From: Alligator mississippiensis
Lineage: Eukaryota > Chordata > Crocodylia > Alligatoridae
Assembly: GCF_030867095.1 (NCBI RefSeq)
Contig: NC_081832.1
Location: forward strand, 41,053,756 to 41,117,755
DNA: 64,000 nucleotides
Direction of reading: 5' to 3'
Both the position numbers and the translations under genes were made by a program. Positions 44,355 through 55,520 of the stretch are shown here, piece after piece. Below the pieces are notes generated by a model, which was not told the origin of the DNA, searched no databases, and saw only the letters and a program-made list of their open reading frames with translations. How positions within the stretch are numbered: the first letter of the stretch is position 1; the number at the start of each line of letters is the position of its first letter.

Positions 44355-47300
44355 GGGCACATCTACACAAGATTCTTTACTGTGGTAATGTAATGCACAG
44401 TAAAGCATCAGCATCTACACATGCACAAGACTTATTGCACAGTAAATTAGGCTAATGTGCCATTTGCTCGTACCAACAAATACAGGTACTAGATTAATGG
44501 CACATTAGCTACTGCTAAGTAGCGTGCATGTAGACAGACTGAGAGCAATTTGCTTCCAGTCAGCCTAGGCAGCAGGGGGCCACAGAAAAGGCAGGGGGGA
44601 AGAGAGTGAGGAGGGGGGGTTGTTCCTGCTCCACTGTGGAGTTTGGGATTGCAGCCTGGCCTGGCGACACTGCCTTGGGGCAATGCCCCATAGCCAAGTG
44701 ACAGCAGCATCCTGAGTTCTCCCTTCACTTTTCTTGCTGAGGGGATGGGGGAGCTCTCTGTTCCTGCAGTGTTGGGTTGGGGACACAGAGCTTCCCCAGT
44801 CCCTTAGCCCTACCTACTAGTGCCTGCACAAGCACACACTCCAGTCAGTTCCTGCTCTCTGCCCATGCCTGGGGGGAGCTGGGAGCTGAGCAGCACCAGG
44901 ATGGGGTGGAGGGAATTGTGGGTGGGGAAGGAGGGGGGGAACGTAAGCAGCACCGGAACCGGGCAGAGATGCATCGCCCCCTGGTCCCAGTGCTGCTTAT
45001 CCCCCATGTCTCACCCCACCCCAGTCCCGGGGCTGCTCAGCTCCCAGCTGCCCCAAGGCATGGGTTTGGGAGCAGGAGCCAACTGGAGCATGTGCTGTAC
45101 AGGCAGTGGCAGGGCTGAGGTGATGAGCGCCCATTGGGCACATCCACACATGCAAGCATTTGCACTTGCAGCAGCTGAAATAGAAGCAGTGCAAATTTGA
45201 GCCAGGGCTTTTTGCCCAGACATGCACTTTGGTGTGGGGCAAATTGTGCCACTTGGGGCAAAATAACCCTGCCTGACTCCTCCCAGATCTGCAGCCAGGG
45301 GGAGCTATGTGCTGTCCCCAGCAGTATAAAGCTGCCATGTCCTGGCCCCATCAGTACAAAAACCTGCCCTATCAAGTAGCTCAGGGCACTCGCTCTCAGG
45401 AGCTTCTGGGGCCCAGCCAATTGGTACCTGGGGACACTACCCCTTGTGCCAGCTGGACTGCTGAAGCAGCCCTGTGAGTTCCCTGCACCCTTTACCCACT
45501 TCAGCAGTCTGGCAGTGGGGGCTGCTGCCTGGCTGTGACCTGCTGTGCACCTGCCAGACCCAGATGGGGACTGCACAGCCACTAGAAGCATCTGCCCCTC
45601 TGGGCCAGCTGCCAGTGGGCTGTGGCTATAAAATTGGCCTTTGTGTGGCACTACTGCCATGTGTGCCCCCTGCCTGGCCATCTGGGTAGCTGTTGCCCAG
45701 AAGATGGTCCCAGTGTGGTGGCCTGCTTTGAACTGTCAAAGCATGTCAGCCACCTCCAGCTGGGTCCAAGGTGCTATCTCTGAGCAGGCTCCTCTGCCTG
45801 GGTCTTGCAACTTGCCTCCCTAGCAGGAATTCTCGTGTTCCCTATTTGAAAACCAAAAAATCCCTGATAAAAAAATCCCAAAGTCACTTTGTAAAATACC
45901 CTGAAACACATGTTCCTCCACAATTAAAACAAAAGACCGCTATATATAGAGAGTGAGAGACAGCGATCAGTTGGGCAATGTTTTATTGATATATCTACAG
46001 TGTTAGAGCAATTTGGAAGCCTACTAGTGTCCCTATCATCATGATAAAATTAATTCTAAATACCTATATGTTTTGTTGTTTGCCTTTGGTTTTCTTACCA
46101 CAGAGCAGTTAGAGCTCCCTGTGACCCCTTCACTAACCAGGATGTGAGGACAGCTGCCCATGCAGCCACAGCTCCTGGCAGCAGGTCTCATCCTGTCTGG
46201 CAGCTGGGCATGCAGGGTGTGTGCTGAGGGCATGTGGGGTTTGCAGGAGGAGGGTGGGAAGTGGGGTGGGGAGATGTTGGTGGTAGTGGGGGTCTGTGGG
46301 GTGTGGGGGTAGGTGTGGGTAGATTGTGGGGGGACTGTGTGGAGGGGCTGCTCAGGACGGGTGGGTCCCCTGCCCCCTGCAGGGCACAGCCCCCCCTACA
46401 CAGCTCACAGACTGCTCCCACAGGGCTACAGCCCCCCAAAGGGGCCACAGCCCCCAACAGGGGCTACAGTGCCTGAACAGGGGTTACAGCCCCCCCAAGA
46501 GAGGCCACATGGTCCCGGCAGCGGCTACCACCCCCCTTTGCTGCCCCACCCAGCCCCACCCCCTGATTGTACCTACAGCCCCCTGATGGCTTCCCCACCC
46601 TCTGCCCACTCCCTCATACACTCCAATGGCTGCCCTGCCCAGCCCCATCCCCTGCTTGCACTCTCAGCCCCGTGATGGCTGCCCCCACCAGCCCCAGCCT
46701 CCCAGCACTTAAAAAAAAAAGCAAAAAAGAAAGCCTCACCCTCACTGGCAATAGTAGGTGCTATGGGGGCTGTGGGGCCACATGGCAGAGCCCCCCCCAT
46801 GCAGCATGGGGCAGCGAGGCAGCAGCAGGGCCAGGTCCCAGCTGCCTGGCACCTGCACTGCTACTGCCACTGCCCCATCGCTGGAGTTGGCAGGGTGCCA
46901 TGCTGTGCGGTGGGGGAGCTCTGCCATGAGGCCCCAGTGACCTGAATGACAGTTACTGCTGCTGGTGAGTGCAGGGCTTTTTTTTTTTAATTGCTGGGAT
47001 GCTGGGGCCCGGCAGGGCAGTGATTGATGGGGTTCGGGGGGCAGGCAGCGGATGGGGCCAGGCAGGGCAGGGATTGGGGGTGGGGCTCAGGGGGCAGGCA
47101 GGGGATGGGGCCAGGTGAGGCAGTGACTGGCAGTGAGGCAGTGACTGGGAGGGTTCAGAGGGGCAGGTGGAGTATGGGGCTAGGCAGGGCAGCCATTACT
47201 GCAAGACACACGTGAGTGCTTGTGTGGATGCACCTATTGAGGGCAAATTTGCTCCTAACATGGGCATGTGTAGCTGTTTTCCTGGGCACAGTTTACTGTG

Positions 47301-47357
47301 CCTCATTTTAATGCACAGTAACCTTAAGGTACATTAACTGCACATGTAGACATACCC
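44355..47357. mobile_element. 3.0 kb TIR DNA transposon in the protocadherin intron (outer element)
   Basis: Left end GGGCACATCTACACAAGATT and right end the inverse of GGGTATGTCTACATGTGC, with AAA at 44352-44354 and 47358-47360. Sub-terminal CACAGTAAA and AATGCACAGTAA blocks link it to the elements at 654, 26496 and 48967. A second TIR element (45136-47235) is nested inside it. The remaining interior holds a minisatellite of CAGCCCCC(A)n-type units (about 46420-46500) and a GGCAGGCAGGGGATGGGGCC-type tandem repeat (about 47010-47190). Confidence 0.6.
45136..47235. mobile_element. 2.1 kb TIR element nested inside the outer one
   Basis: Left end GGGCACATCCACACATGCAA and right end the inverse of AGGTGCATCCACACAAGCAC, flanked by ATT at 45133-45135 and 47236-47238. 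Its ends resemble both the outer element and the element at 55521-56170 (shared CATTTGCACTTGCAGCAGC-like words). The interior is GC-rich and non-coding. Overlapping frames such as 45037-45681 (-) are compositional. Confidence 0.5.
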
Positions 47358-47360
47358 AAA

Positions 47361-48180
47361 GAGGACCAGATCTGTCCCAAAACTCTTAGTAGAAAAGAGG
47401 TTATTCTAATTAGAGAACTTAATGGAAATATTTTGAGCCTCTACCCTGGGAGTAAAATTAATTTCTCTGGAAATAAAGTGATAACTTTCTAACTCAAATT
47501 ATCAGAGTTTTAAGTTACAGAGAGATAATGCACTCAGTCAGTTTAGTACAGTCCTGTTCTTATGTGAGTCAGAGGAACAGAGCTTAAAAGGTATGTGGAA
47601 CAATAGTTTCAGCCTCTAACAGTTCAGATCCTTATTTCCTCTTATTCCCCTCTAAATATTCCAGAAGAGAGAAGCAGCAGCAGTTAGTTGCTGGCATTAG
47701 AGCAGTAATTTAGTGCACCTTGTCTTGTTTTCTTTAAAGAAACAAACAAAAAAAGAGCAAAATATGCATATGACTAAGTAGGGTATTGAGTTTGTTCTTC
47801 TGCTATAGAGATGTTGGTGAGAGGACCTCATCAAACCAGTTCTCACTCAAGGAGGCTGAAACAAGGCACCCATGAGAACTGGGCAGTTCAATCTGAGCCA
47901 AATGGGGACAAGTGTGTTGCACCGTAAATACTAGCTTTCCTAGCTGAGATTCAACAGCCAAATGAAACACATTGGCTGAATCAGAGAGAAACACATATAC
48001 AAGAACTCAAGGATGGGTCAGAGTTTCCTTTCACATACAAGAACTTGCATACAAAAACTCAAATAAGCAAGGATGGGTCAGTGGTTTCCTTTCATTTTTT
48101 TTTTTTTTATATTTCCCTGACCTTTTATCTGAGGGGGTGGGATTCACTTATATAGTAAGATCTTTGTTAACCAGGTGAAA
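47361..48180. other. Plain intron sequence
   Basis: AT-rich intronic DNA of the protocadherin gene without a recognised repeat or coding segment. There is an imperfect duplication of CAAGGATGGGTCAG (48009 and 48069) followed by GTTTCCTTTCA. Confidence 0.4.
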
Positions 48181-48182
48181 TA

Positions 48183-48762
48183 CAGGCAGTTCTTGACTTA
48201 CAGTATTTTGAGTTACAACGTTTCACACTTAGAACCTTTATAAATTGACAACCTGTTTCAACTTAATGATGTCAGTTTCAACTTTACAATGCTTGATCTG
48301 ATGCAAGGCCATGCCAGTGAACAAGTTCATTGCATCACTCATCTCCCTGGAGAACATCTGTCCAAACTTCCTTGGGCACTTTCTTTAAGAAAGCAGACAA
48401 GACTCCAGAAAAACCTGCAGCCGAGGCTCTTGAGAAGACTCCAGTCAAGAACCCTTCACAAAGTCCAACCACGAGCCCTTCAAAAAGTCCAGCAAAATCA
48501 CCTCAAAGAAATCCTTCCATATCAATATGATTGCTATTTACAATATAGATACATTAATGTAGCTATATTACTCATCTATAATTGATCGAGTACAAAATTC
48601 TGGAGTATTTTTGGTGAAAATAGGGTATTGGGCCTTGGTTCAGGAACCAATCCCACATTTATACAATTGTTTCTTATGAGGAAATTGGTTCTGAGTTACA
48701 ACGCTTTGATTTAAGATGAGGTTTTCAGGAACCAATTGTATCGTAAGTCCAAGGACTGCCTG
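48183..48762 (+). mobile_element. Tigger (pogo/mariner) element remnant
   Basis: The ends CAGGCAGTTCTTGACTTACA and the inverse of CAGGCAGTCCTTGGACTTAC are Tigger-type TIRs, with TA on both sides (48181-48182 and 48763-48764), the standard target. The interior holds a short, uninterrupted frame (48330-48530, +) that reads FFKKADKTPEKPAAEALEKT followed by a run of S/T-P-S-K-S-P repeats and ends at a TGA. This may be the C-terminal tail of the transposase left after internal deletion. Confidence 0.75.
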
Positions 48763-48966
48763 TACTTGGATTTACATACTTTTTAAAGGGTCCCAAACTC
48801 TTCTGTAATTTTAAAAGCTGGCTTTTGGCATTCCAATTAGATTTACAGATCTTAAGGGGCCAACATTGGAATACCCAATTTAACTCTTAAAGCAGGGATT
48901 AAAGTCAATGCATTCAATGTCATCTAGGTCTCGGAAAGACAATGAGGGCTGCATGACATACACAAA

Positions 48967-50600
48967 GGGTGCATCTACATAAGATGCTTTACTGTTCAGA
49001 AGAGCTAATTACTGAGCAGTAAGCATCTGTGTCCACATGTGCAGACGCTTACTGCACAGTAAATGGCTCTAATCATGAGTAAATTTGCTACTTGCAAATG
49101 CAAATAGCAAATTTACTTTAGATTAGTAACTGCACAGTAGTGCACGTGTAGACCTCTGATTGGGAGCAAATGTGCTCCCAGAAAGCCTGACAGCAGGCAG
49201 CAGGGGGCAGGAAATTGCTCCCTGCCCTGGGAAGCTGCCTGCTGCCAGGGTGCGGGGACAATGTCCCCCTGCCCTGGCAGCAGGGAGCTCCAACATCTGC
49301 TCTGTAGTCATGGGGCCAGTGCTGGGAGATCCTTATCTCCCAATGCCAGCTCTGTGGTCACAGAGCTGGTTCTGGGAGATAACGATCTACTAGCCTGGGT
49401 CCTGTGACTGTGAGGCTTGAGGTGGGAGATAAGGATCACCCATCCCAGGCACCACAATATGCTCCTGGATCCCAGAGTGGGGGCTGGAAGGTCCCTGCTG
49501 GCAGGGGCTAGGGAGCCTGTTCCCTATCCAGGTCCATGATCACAGAGCTGGACAGTGAACAGGCTCTCCAGTATGTTCCCCATCTAGCTCCATGATTACA
49601 GAGCTGAGCAGGGAACAAGTTCTCCAGCCCCCACCCCATGATCATGGAGGTGGGGCTGGGAATTGTCTCAGTCAGGGACAGGTCTTAGCCCTGTGCCCCG
49701 ATCCAGCAATCAAGGTCCAGGACTTGGAAAGAGCTGCAGGGGTGGGGCAGGTCCCAGCCCCCTACCCTATCTGCCAGTGGGGCAGCTAGCAGCAAGCCTC
49801 CAGCTGGGCAGGGAATCCCTGCCCAGTCAGGGGCTCATTGCTAGCTGCCCCACCAGTGGATCAGGGCAGGGGTTTGGGACCTGCCCCTCCCCCATTGGCA
49901 ACATGCAGGGGGTGCTTATGGGTGCATGTGGATCCCCTGAATGTGGTGGTGCACCCCCTGCAAAAAGGCACCACCAACACTGCCCACAGCGCCTGTGGGC
50001 AGTCGCCACTCAGCACCCGCCCCCACTGCCAACACCACCAGTGGTGTCTGCGGGCAGTCCATGATTGCCACTGGCCATTGCTGGCACTGCCAGTGGCATC
50101 TGTGGGTGGTTGCCGACAGCCAGTTGGTGCTCGCCACCTCCTCTCCCCTGCCGCTGACAGCACTGCGGCCGCTTGTGGGAGCTCACTGCTTGCTGCCACC
50201 ATGCTCCCAGCACCAACAGTGCTGCTGCTGCCTGCGGGAGCTCGCCATGACCCCTAGCCTCTGGGGGCACGTGGTGTTCATGCCCTCCCCTGCAGCTATT
50301 TTCAACTCCCCTGCCCCTGACTGGGGACCCGGGGACAGGAGCTCCCTGCTGCTGGAGCAGGGGGACATTGTCCCTGCCCCAGCAGCAAGTAGGGAGCGAT
50401 GTCCCAGCCCCCACCAGGAGACAGCCGTCTCCTAGCCAGGTGCTCCCTGCCAGTCGGGGCAGGAGTAGATCACTGCCAGGAGCAGTAAATGTGCTCCCGA
50501 GACCTTGCATGCAACAGACACCTGCCCAGGAGTGTTTACTCACAAGTTGTTTACTTGCAAGTAAACTGCTTCCAAATCAAATGAATGTGTAGACACCCCC
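48967..50600. mobile_element. 1.6 kb TIR DNA transposon (GGGTGCATCTACA-type ends)
   Basis: Left end GGGTGCATCTACATAAGATG and right end the inverse of GGGGGTGTCTACACATTC, with AAA at 48964-48966 and 50601-50603. Its first 200 bp align closely with those of the element at 26496. A hAT element (49893-50282) is nested inside. The rest is a GC-rich repeat with GGGAGCTCC, ATCTCCC and GGGAGATAA words. Confidence 0.7.
49893..50282 (+). mobile_element. 390-bp hAT-like element (CATTGGCAACATG family), copy 2
   Basis: It starts CATTGGCAACATGCAGGGGG and ends CACGTGGTGTTCATG, with CCCTCCCC repeated exactly at 49885-49892 and 50283-50290. It is similar over its whole length to the reverse complement of 23407-23779. 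The interior is a degenerate CACCA/GGGAGCTC-rich repeat without coding signs. It is nested in the TIR element 48967-50600. Confidence 0.78.
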
Positions 50601-51006
50601 AAAGTATACTACAAGGAAATTTCATTTTGGACTTTACGATGAAATCAGTCAAACTCTCTTGTGGTTTATGATTATTTTTGAATCCCAGCAGGAATTTATG
50701 ACTAAACTCTCTTTCACTGTGCATGTTTAAGTGGTGCATATGCAGCTACATAATTGCAGTTTTTGGTATTTACGTACCATTTGGGATTCTATTTCATTCA
50801 TTCTACTGAGTTACATGTTCCATGCTTTGTCCTCTTTCTCCTGTCCCCCCATAGCTTCATCTCTGGGCTGTCCAGCAGGACAGCTTCAAGGCAATGGCCA
50901 AAGCAAACTCTGGTTAAAGCTTGGCCCGTGACTTGGAATTTAGAAGTGTTTGCTGGGAAGCAGAAGATACAGTTTCAAATCCTCTCAGGGAGAATAGGGT
51001 CTAAAA

Positions 51007-51268
51007 CAGTGGCTCCCAACCTTCTTTTTGCTACCCTAAATCTGGGTCGCAACCCCTGCCCCCACTGCTGACTCACTCATGCTTGGCAGCACAAGCAGAG
51101 CCCAGGCTGGGCTGGGATTGCAGGGAGGGGGGGGGGGGTGGGTTGGCAGTGGCGGCAAGAGCTGCATGGACTGTGCACTCGGAGAGCCCTGCAGGTGGGA
51201 GAGGTGGAGCGAAAGGTGGACCACCCACGACCCTGATTTGGGTTGCAACCTGAGGCTGGGAGCCACTG
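51007..51268. mobile_element. 262-bp hAT element with perfect target duplication
   Basis: It starts CAGTGGCTCCCAACCTTC and ends in the inverse of CAGTGGCTCCCAGCCTC, with GTCTAAAA repeated at 50999-51006 and 51269-51276. The interior is non-coding with a run of G at about 51127-51138. Confidence 0.85.
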
Positions 51269-51276
51269 GTCTAAAA

Positions 51277-52549
51277 CCTGGGTCTCCTGTGCCCTGGATA
51301 AAAGGCGGAGAGCCTATCTCTTCTTCCCTGCCATCATGGGTTTTGCCCATCTAATATTTTGGGAGTTGCCTGGTGTTACATGCACACCTGAGTGGTTCTA
51401 TTTCCTTGGGCAGCTTCCCAGGTGCTCAGCAGATGCTGAGTAGGCTCTCATGGACAGTGTGGAATTTCAAATTGTGCATAAGTGCTGAAAATTGCAGTTC
51501 CACAGTCACATACATGGCATTTAGGCACATAAAGTGTGACAGGATTTATCCCTTAGCATTTTGTGATATTTGGCTACTGATCTATTCTCTTATGGACTTG
51601 TGTCTAGATAGACTAGATGATTAGCATTGCTTTTAGGAATTTACATAGGGGGCACATGCATTTTAATTATATTTATTGCTAATTCTCCAAGCTTAGTTTT
51701 ATTGTTCACTCCTTGGAGAGTGTTTAAACATCTTTCACCTTCTTCTTATTTGAAATGTACTCAGAGTTCAGTTAACTGTTATTCTCAACAACAGTTAATG
51801 CACCAATTCATTTATATACCCTCAGGGTAAACTGAACACTTTACACATATTTATGTCCAGACTTGACTGCAAACAAAAGAAGAGTCTGTAACTTTGGTTT
51901 TTATTTTTTCCAGCAGTGGGGGTGGAGGTGCTATAATGTTACTGAGAGAAAGTATTCCAGTGACCCACTGAAAATGTGAAGTGGAACAAGAAGAAGGAAT
52001 AGCCTGTAATCAGCATGCAGAACAGCTTCTGGTAAGGAAGGGGCCTGTGAAGTTCACAGGTTGCCAGAGAAGCTAGTTTTCCCAGAGTAAGAATTATCAG
52101 AGAACTGAATGGGCTGTCTCTAGTATCACTAGATTATGACTGCAGAGAAGGGAGACCAAGAAAACACAGGGGCATAATTCAGCACTGAGCTGCTATTTTT
52201 CAAGCAAAGAATTTCAAATGCTGGTAACACATTTTAATGAAGATTCATGTTCAGAGAGGCATTACTTGCCAGGACTGTACCAAGAGCAGTTGTTTCTTTC
52301 CCTTCCCTTTATACTTTATGGCTCTAAGGCTTTGGCAGTAGACAGCACACAGGAGCAGCAGCTGAAACTTAGCACTGTTGAGGGGAAATGTAACCTAAAT
52401 TTTTTTCTGCAGACACATATCTGAGTGGGCAAAAAACCCTGCTGTTTTTGGTGTAAAAAATGGAGTGGCATCTCCCCCCACCAGCAGCAAATCCTGCTTC
52501 CACTCCATAGGACTACATTTCCCAGAATGCCATTCACTCACTAAGCGGA
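51277..52549. other. Plain intron sequence
   Basis: AT-rich intronic DNA of the protocadherin gene. No repeat family, coding block or structured element recognised. Confidence 0.4.
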
Positions 52550-52789
52550 CAAGGTTCTTTAGGTGAATCTGACATCTTTTATTAGACCAACTTAAATAGT
52601 TGGGGAAAAAAAATTTCTTCTTTTTTTTTAGCAAGCTTTCAGGTTTAAAAATCCATTGTCAGGAAGAGAAGCTTCCTCAGCCTGATGAAGGTTTTTTAAA
52701 CCCAAAAGCTTGCTAAAAAATTTTTTTTTTAATTCCCAACTATGTAAGTTGGTCTAATAAAAGATATCAGATTCACCCAAAGAACCTTG
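52550..52789. repeat. 240-bp palindromic repeat with hammerhead-like words
   Basis: The left arm (AAGGTTCTTTAGGTGAATCT, then GACATCTTTTATTAGACCAAC) is the inverse of the right arm (GTTGGTCTAATAAAAGATATC, then AGATTCACCCAAAGAACCTT). The inner arms TAGCAAGCTTTCAGG and CCCAAAAGCTTGCTA also pair. At the centre, CTGATGAAGG is followed by a T/A stem and CAAAAGC. The arms represent two head-to-head copies of the repeat at 11137 and 58139. It should extrude as a long hairpin. Confidence 0.7.
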
Positions 52790-53021
52790 TCTGCCTATAC
52801 CCTTAGACCAACATGGCTACAACCTACACCCCTTCACTCACTAACACTCCTGTGCTGACCTGCTTGCTGCCAGGGCTGAAGTGGGACAGTACAAGGAAGA
52901 GTGGGAATAGGGCGATGGGAGGACGAAGCACCCCCATTCCATCCCTCCTCTACTCCATTTTTCCCGCCCCTGCTTCCCCACTCCCTGATTATGCAGTGCT
53001 CAGGGTTGCTGCCCCACTCAC

Positions 53022-53250
53022 CGTAGGCACTGATTCCGTGGGTGTTCTAAGGTTCACTGAAAAAAATTAGCAGGTGCTAGGGATCAAGCACCCAGTGAAA
53101 AAAATTAGTGGGTGCTCAGCACCCATGAGCCATGTTGGGTGAGCCAGGCTGAAGTAACGCACTGCCTCTTCTGGGCATGCGTGGGGATTGGTGCAGGAAT
53201 ACACACACAAAAAAGCACCCACTGGCAAAAACCAAAGTCAGCACTTATGC
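53022..53250. mobile_element. Short TIR-type repeat (cut-down DNA transposon)
   Basis: The left end GGCACTGATTCCGTGGGTG is roughly the inverse of the right end CACCCACTGGCAAAAACCAA followed by AGTCAGCACT. Inside, GTGAAAAAAATTAG(C/T)(A/G)GGTGCT occurs twice (about 53056 and 53096). Family not assigned. Confidence 0.4.
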
Positions 53251-53529
53251 CACCCACCCATCCTTATGGTACTGTTCGTATTCAGTCTTTATCAATAACA
53301 ATCCAAGCCGGCTGCAGTTTGTGATATCATTATAGGAAGGTACATGTCTAGCTTCACATTTCATGACACTCCTTAAAGGTGACCTTCCCTTACACAGTCA
53401 ATTACTCTAAATTGTCTTAGGGTTCTTACAGTCAAAGTGAGATGAAGAAAAGTAATTACGTTATATGCTATTTTAAATTTGACAAAAACAACCAACTCCT
53501 GTCTCTGTTTTTCTTATAAGCTGAGCTCA

Positions 53530-53960
53530 AGCTGGCTAATGCCGCGCGCCCGCTTCAAACCGTCGCCGCGGCCTATGAGTTGGGCGGGCTCAGCGCCGCT
53601 CCTGCCATCTCTGTCTCTGCCCCTGCCCCTGCCCCTCGTGGCGGCGCCCACAGGTAACGCTGGGGGCTGCCCCCTGCAGCGTCCCCGGGGTGAGCGAGCG
53701 GCTGGGCCCGGTACTTCCCCGGGGAGGTACCGCCTGGGAAGCTCCAGTTACCGCATTTTCTGAGAACTCGCACACTGGAAACAACGGTGCCAAGAAATCG
53801 TTTTCTTTTCTTGTCATCGCTCCTAACTCCCCAGTGAGGAGCGGGACCCGGCAGCTGGTTTCCGAGCGAGAAGCCTGAGGGCTTCTCCTGTCTCTCTTTC
53901 CGCGTCCCGGAGGGCTGCGGGCTCATCCTCCGCTCCGCCCGAAACGTTCACGTCCCTCTC
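53530..53960. promoter_or_regulatory. Sharp CpG island inside the protocadherin intron
   Basis: About 430 bp of CpG-dense DNA with abrupt borders to AT-rich intron on both sides (left border at about 53530). It contains GCCGCGCGCCCGC, CCGTCGCCGCGG and GGCGGGC boxes. It may be the promoter of an unannotated transcript; the candidate first exon at 53575-53653 points to the plus strand, antisense to the protocadherin gene. Confidence 0.45.
53575..53653 (+). CDS. Candidate first coding exon with signal-peptide-like start
   Basis: I do not recognise a gene. From ATG at 53575 the frame reads MSWAGSAPLLPSLSLPLPLP followed by LVAAPT and then CAG|GTAACG, a good 5' splice site at 53654. A short start, a long Leu/Pro hydrophobic core and small residues before the junction look like a secretory signal peptide. 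An in-frame ATG at 53539 would add an Arg/Pro-rich dozen residues. No downstream exon could be identified. The L-P periodicity partly reflects a (CTGCCC)n run at about 53614-53635, so chance is a real alternative. Confidence 0.25.
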
Positions 53961-55515
53961 TCAAACCTCTCTCCTGCCTAGGAAATGCAGTCAGTAGCCC
54001 ACTTGCTCGGCCACTTTTGGGACATGGTTCTGGCTCTCAAGGGACCTCGGGTAGTGACAGGATGGATCCACATTGGGTTCTCACAGGGCGACCCACGGCC
54101 CTTGTTTTGCAGCGGCAATGATTGATAGCGGCGGCCAGCGTCAGGGAGATGAGGAAATGGGGTTCATCCTCCTCCTCCTCCTCCTCAACTTTGGCATGGC
54201 ATGCAAAGGATACTAGCTTTTTCTTGGGTTTTATGGATCCGGCAGAATACAGATCCAGCCACTTATTGTGCCAGAGGCAGGGTTTACAGAGAAACCCTGC
54301 ACTTACACTTTTATTAGTTAAAAGGAGAAAAAAACCCTGTCAAAACAGTTTCAGAGAGATCCTTTCCCAGACAGTTTTGTATAGAATGATGCTTTCTGTT
54401 GCTTATTGTGGAGTTCACACACACATACAAGGGGGAAAGTGATCGATCAAGGGAAAGAGTGAACATGTCTTTAAACAACATGCTGGTAAATACAAGAACT
54501 ATACAAAGCAAAAAAATGTTTCCCCCTCATCTTTGAGTTATAATAGGTAAAACCTTTGCAGATAGCATTCTTTCCTGCCCATGGCAGGGGGTCAGACTTG
54601 ATGATCTGCTCAGGTCCCCTCTGACCCTACCAACTATGAAACTATGAAATACAACAAGCTTCAGCAGCTTATCCCCTGAACACTTCACACTGTGGCTCTA
54701 GGAGGACTTTCAGTGGAAGCAGATATAGAGATTATTATTTAACCAGTTGCAATACATCTTAGAAAGCCATGCTGCTGCCTGCAGACAGTAGTGTCTGCCC
54801 CACTACTCTGGCCCCATGCATGGCTGTCTCAGACTTGGTTTCCACCGTTAGAATTGAAGCACTTTTTCTTCCACTGCACATCTACCTGCATCAATTCAAA
54901 TAGTTTAAAAGTCCAAATTATTTTTAAATGAGCATCCCTACCATTAGATACCATCAGACATCCAGCCTTTAGTGGTCCTTTAAGACTCATCTTGTGTATT
55001 TCTCTGCCTCAGGAGATGGGTGTTTCTCTTTAGACTTTTCAATTATTTAAGACTTGTAAAAGCAATGTGTAAATGAAAGCATTTCAGTTGGCTAGCAAAG
55101 CTCACTCCATATGGATGTGTCACAGCACCACAGGTGAGGGACTGGTTTCTGGAGCTGCTTTCCTCCCTTCCCCCCCACACATACTGGAGGTGCCATATGC
55201 TCAGGGAAGAGAAAATACCAAAAGAAAGGAGGAAATTTCTGAAATGCTGTTACAGTCAGAAAAGAGGCTCTCTAAAAATGGCATTTGCTTATGCTGTACT
55301 GGTTTAGATTTGTTGCCTTCTCTGAAAGAGATGACTTTTTTTTTGCTGTTCCCTCATGTTAGCCCTGCAAAGCCCACCCAGCAAGAGAGAAGGAGCAGGA
55401 GGCTAGCCTACTTCACCGTCATCAATATATTTGACCCATTTTAGTTGCTGAAACCTTAGACTGGATAACTGCCTGAACCATGAAGAAGCCTCCAAAGAGG
55501 AGTAGAAGAGCAGAA
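53961..55515. other. Intron sequence with a short CTC repeat
   Basis: Apart from the CR1 tail (54566-54650) and a (CTC)n run at 54165-54187, no feature is recognised. The frame at 55073-55444 (+) shows no domain or splice context. Confidence 0.4.
54566..54650 (+). mobile_element. CR1 LINE tail (CTACCAACTATGAAA subfamily)
   Basis: CATGGCAGGGGGTCAGACTT, then GATGATCTGCTCAGGTCCCC and CTACCAACTATGAAACTATG match the extreme 3' end of a CR1 subfamily. The same subfamily is present at 58773-58926. Confidence 0.85.
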
Positions 55516-55520
55516 CTCCA

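Noticed and set aside
45037..45681. 214-residue open frame on the minus strand
   Set aside because: It lies across the end and interior of a TIR element and shows no known domain.
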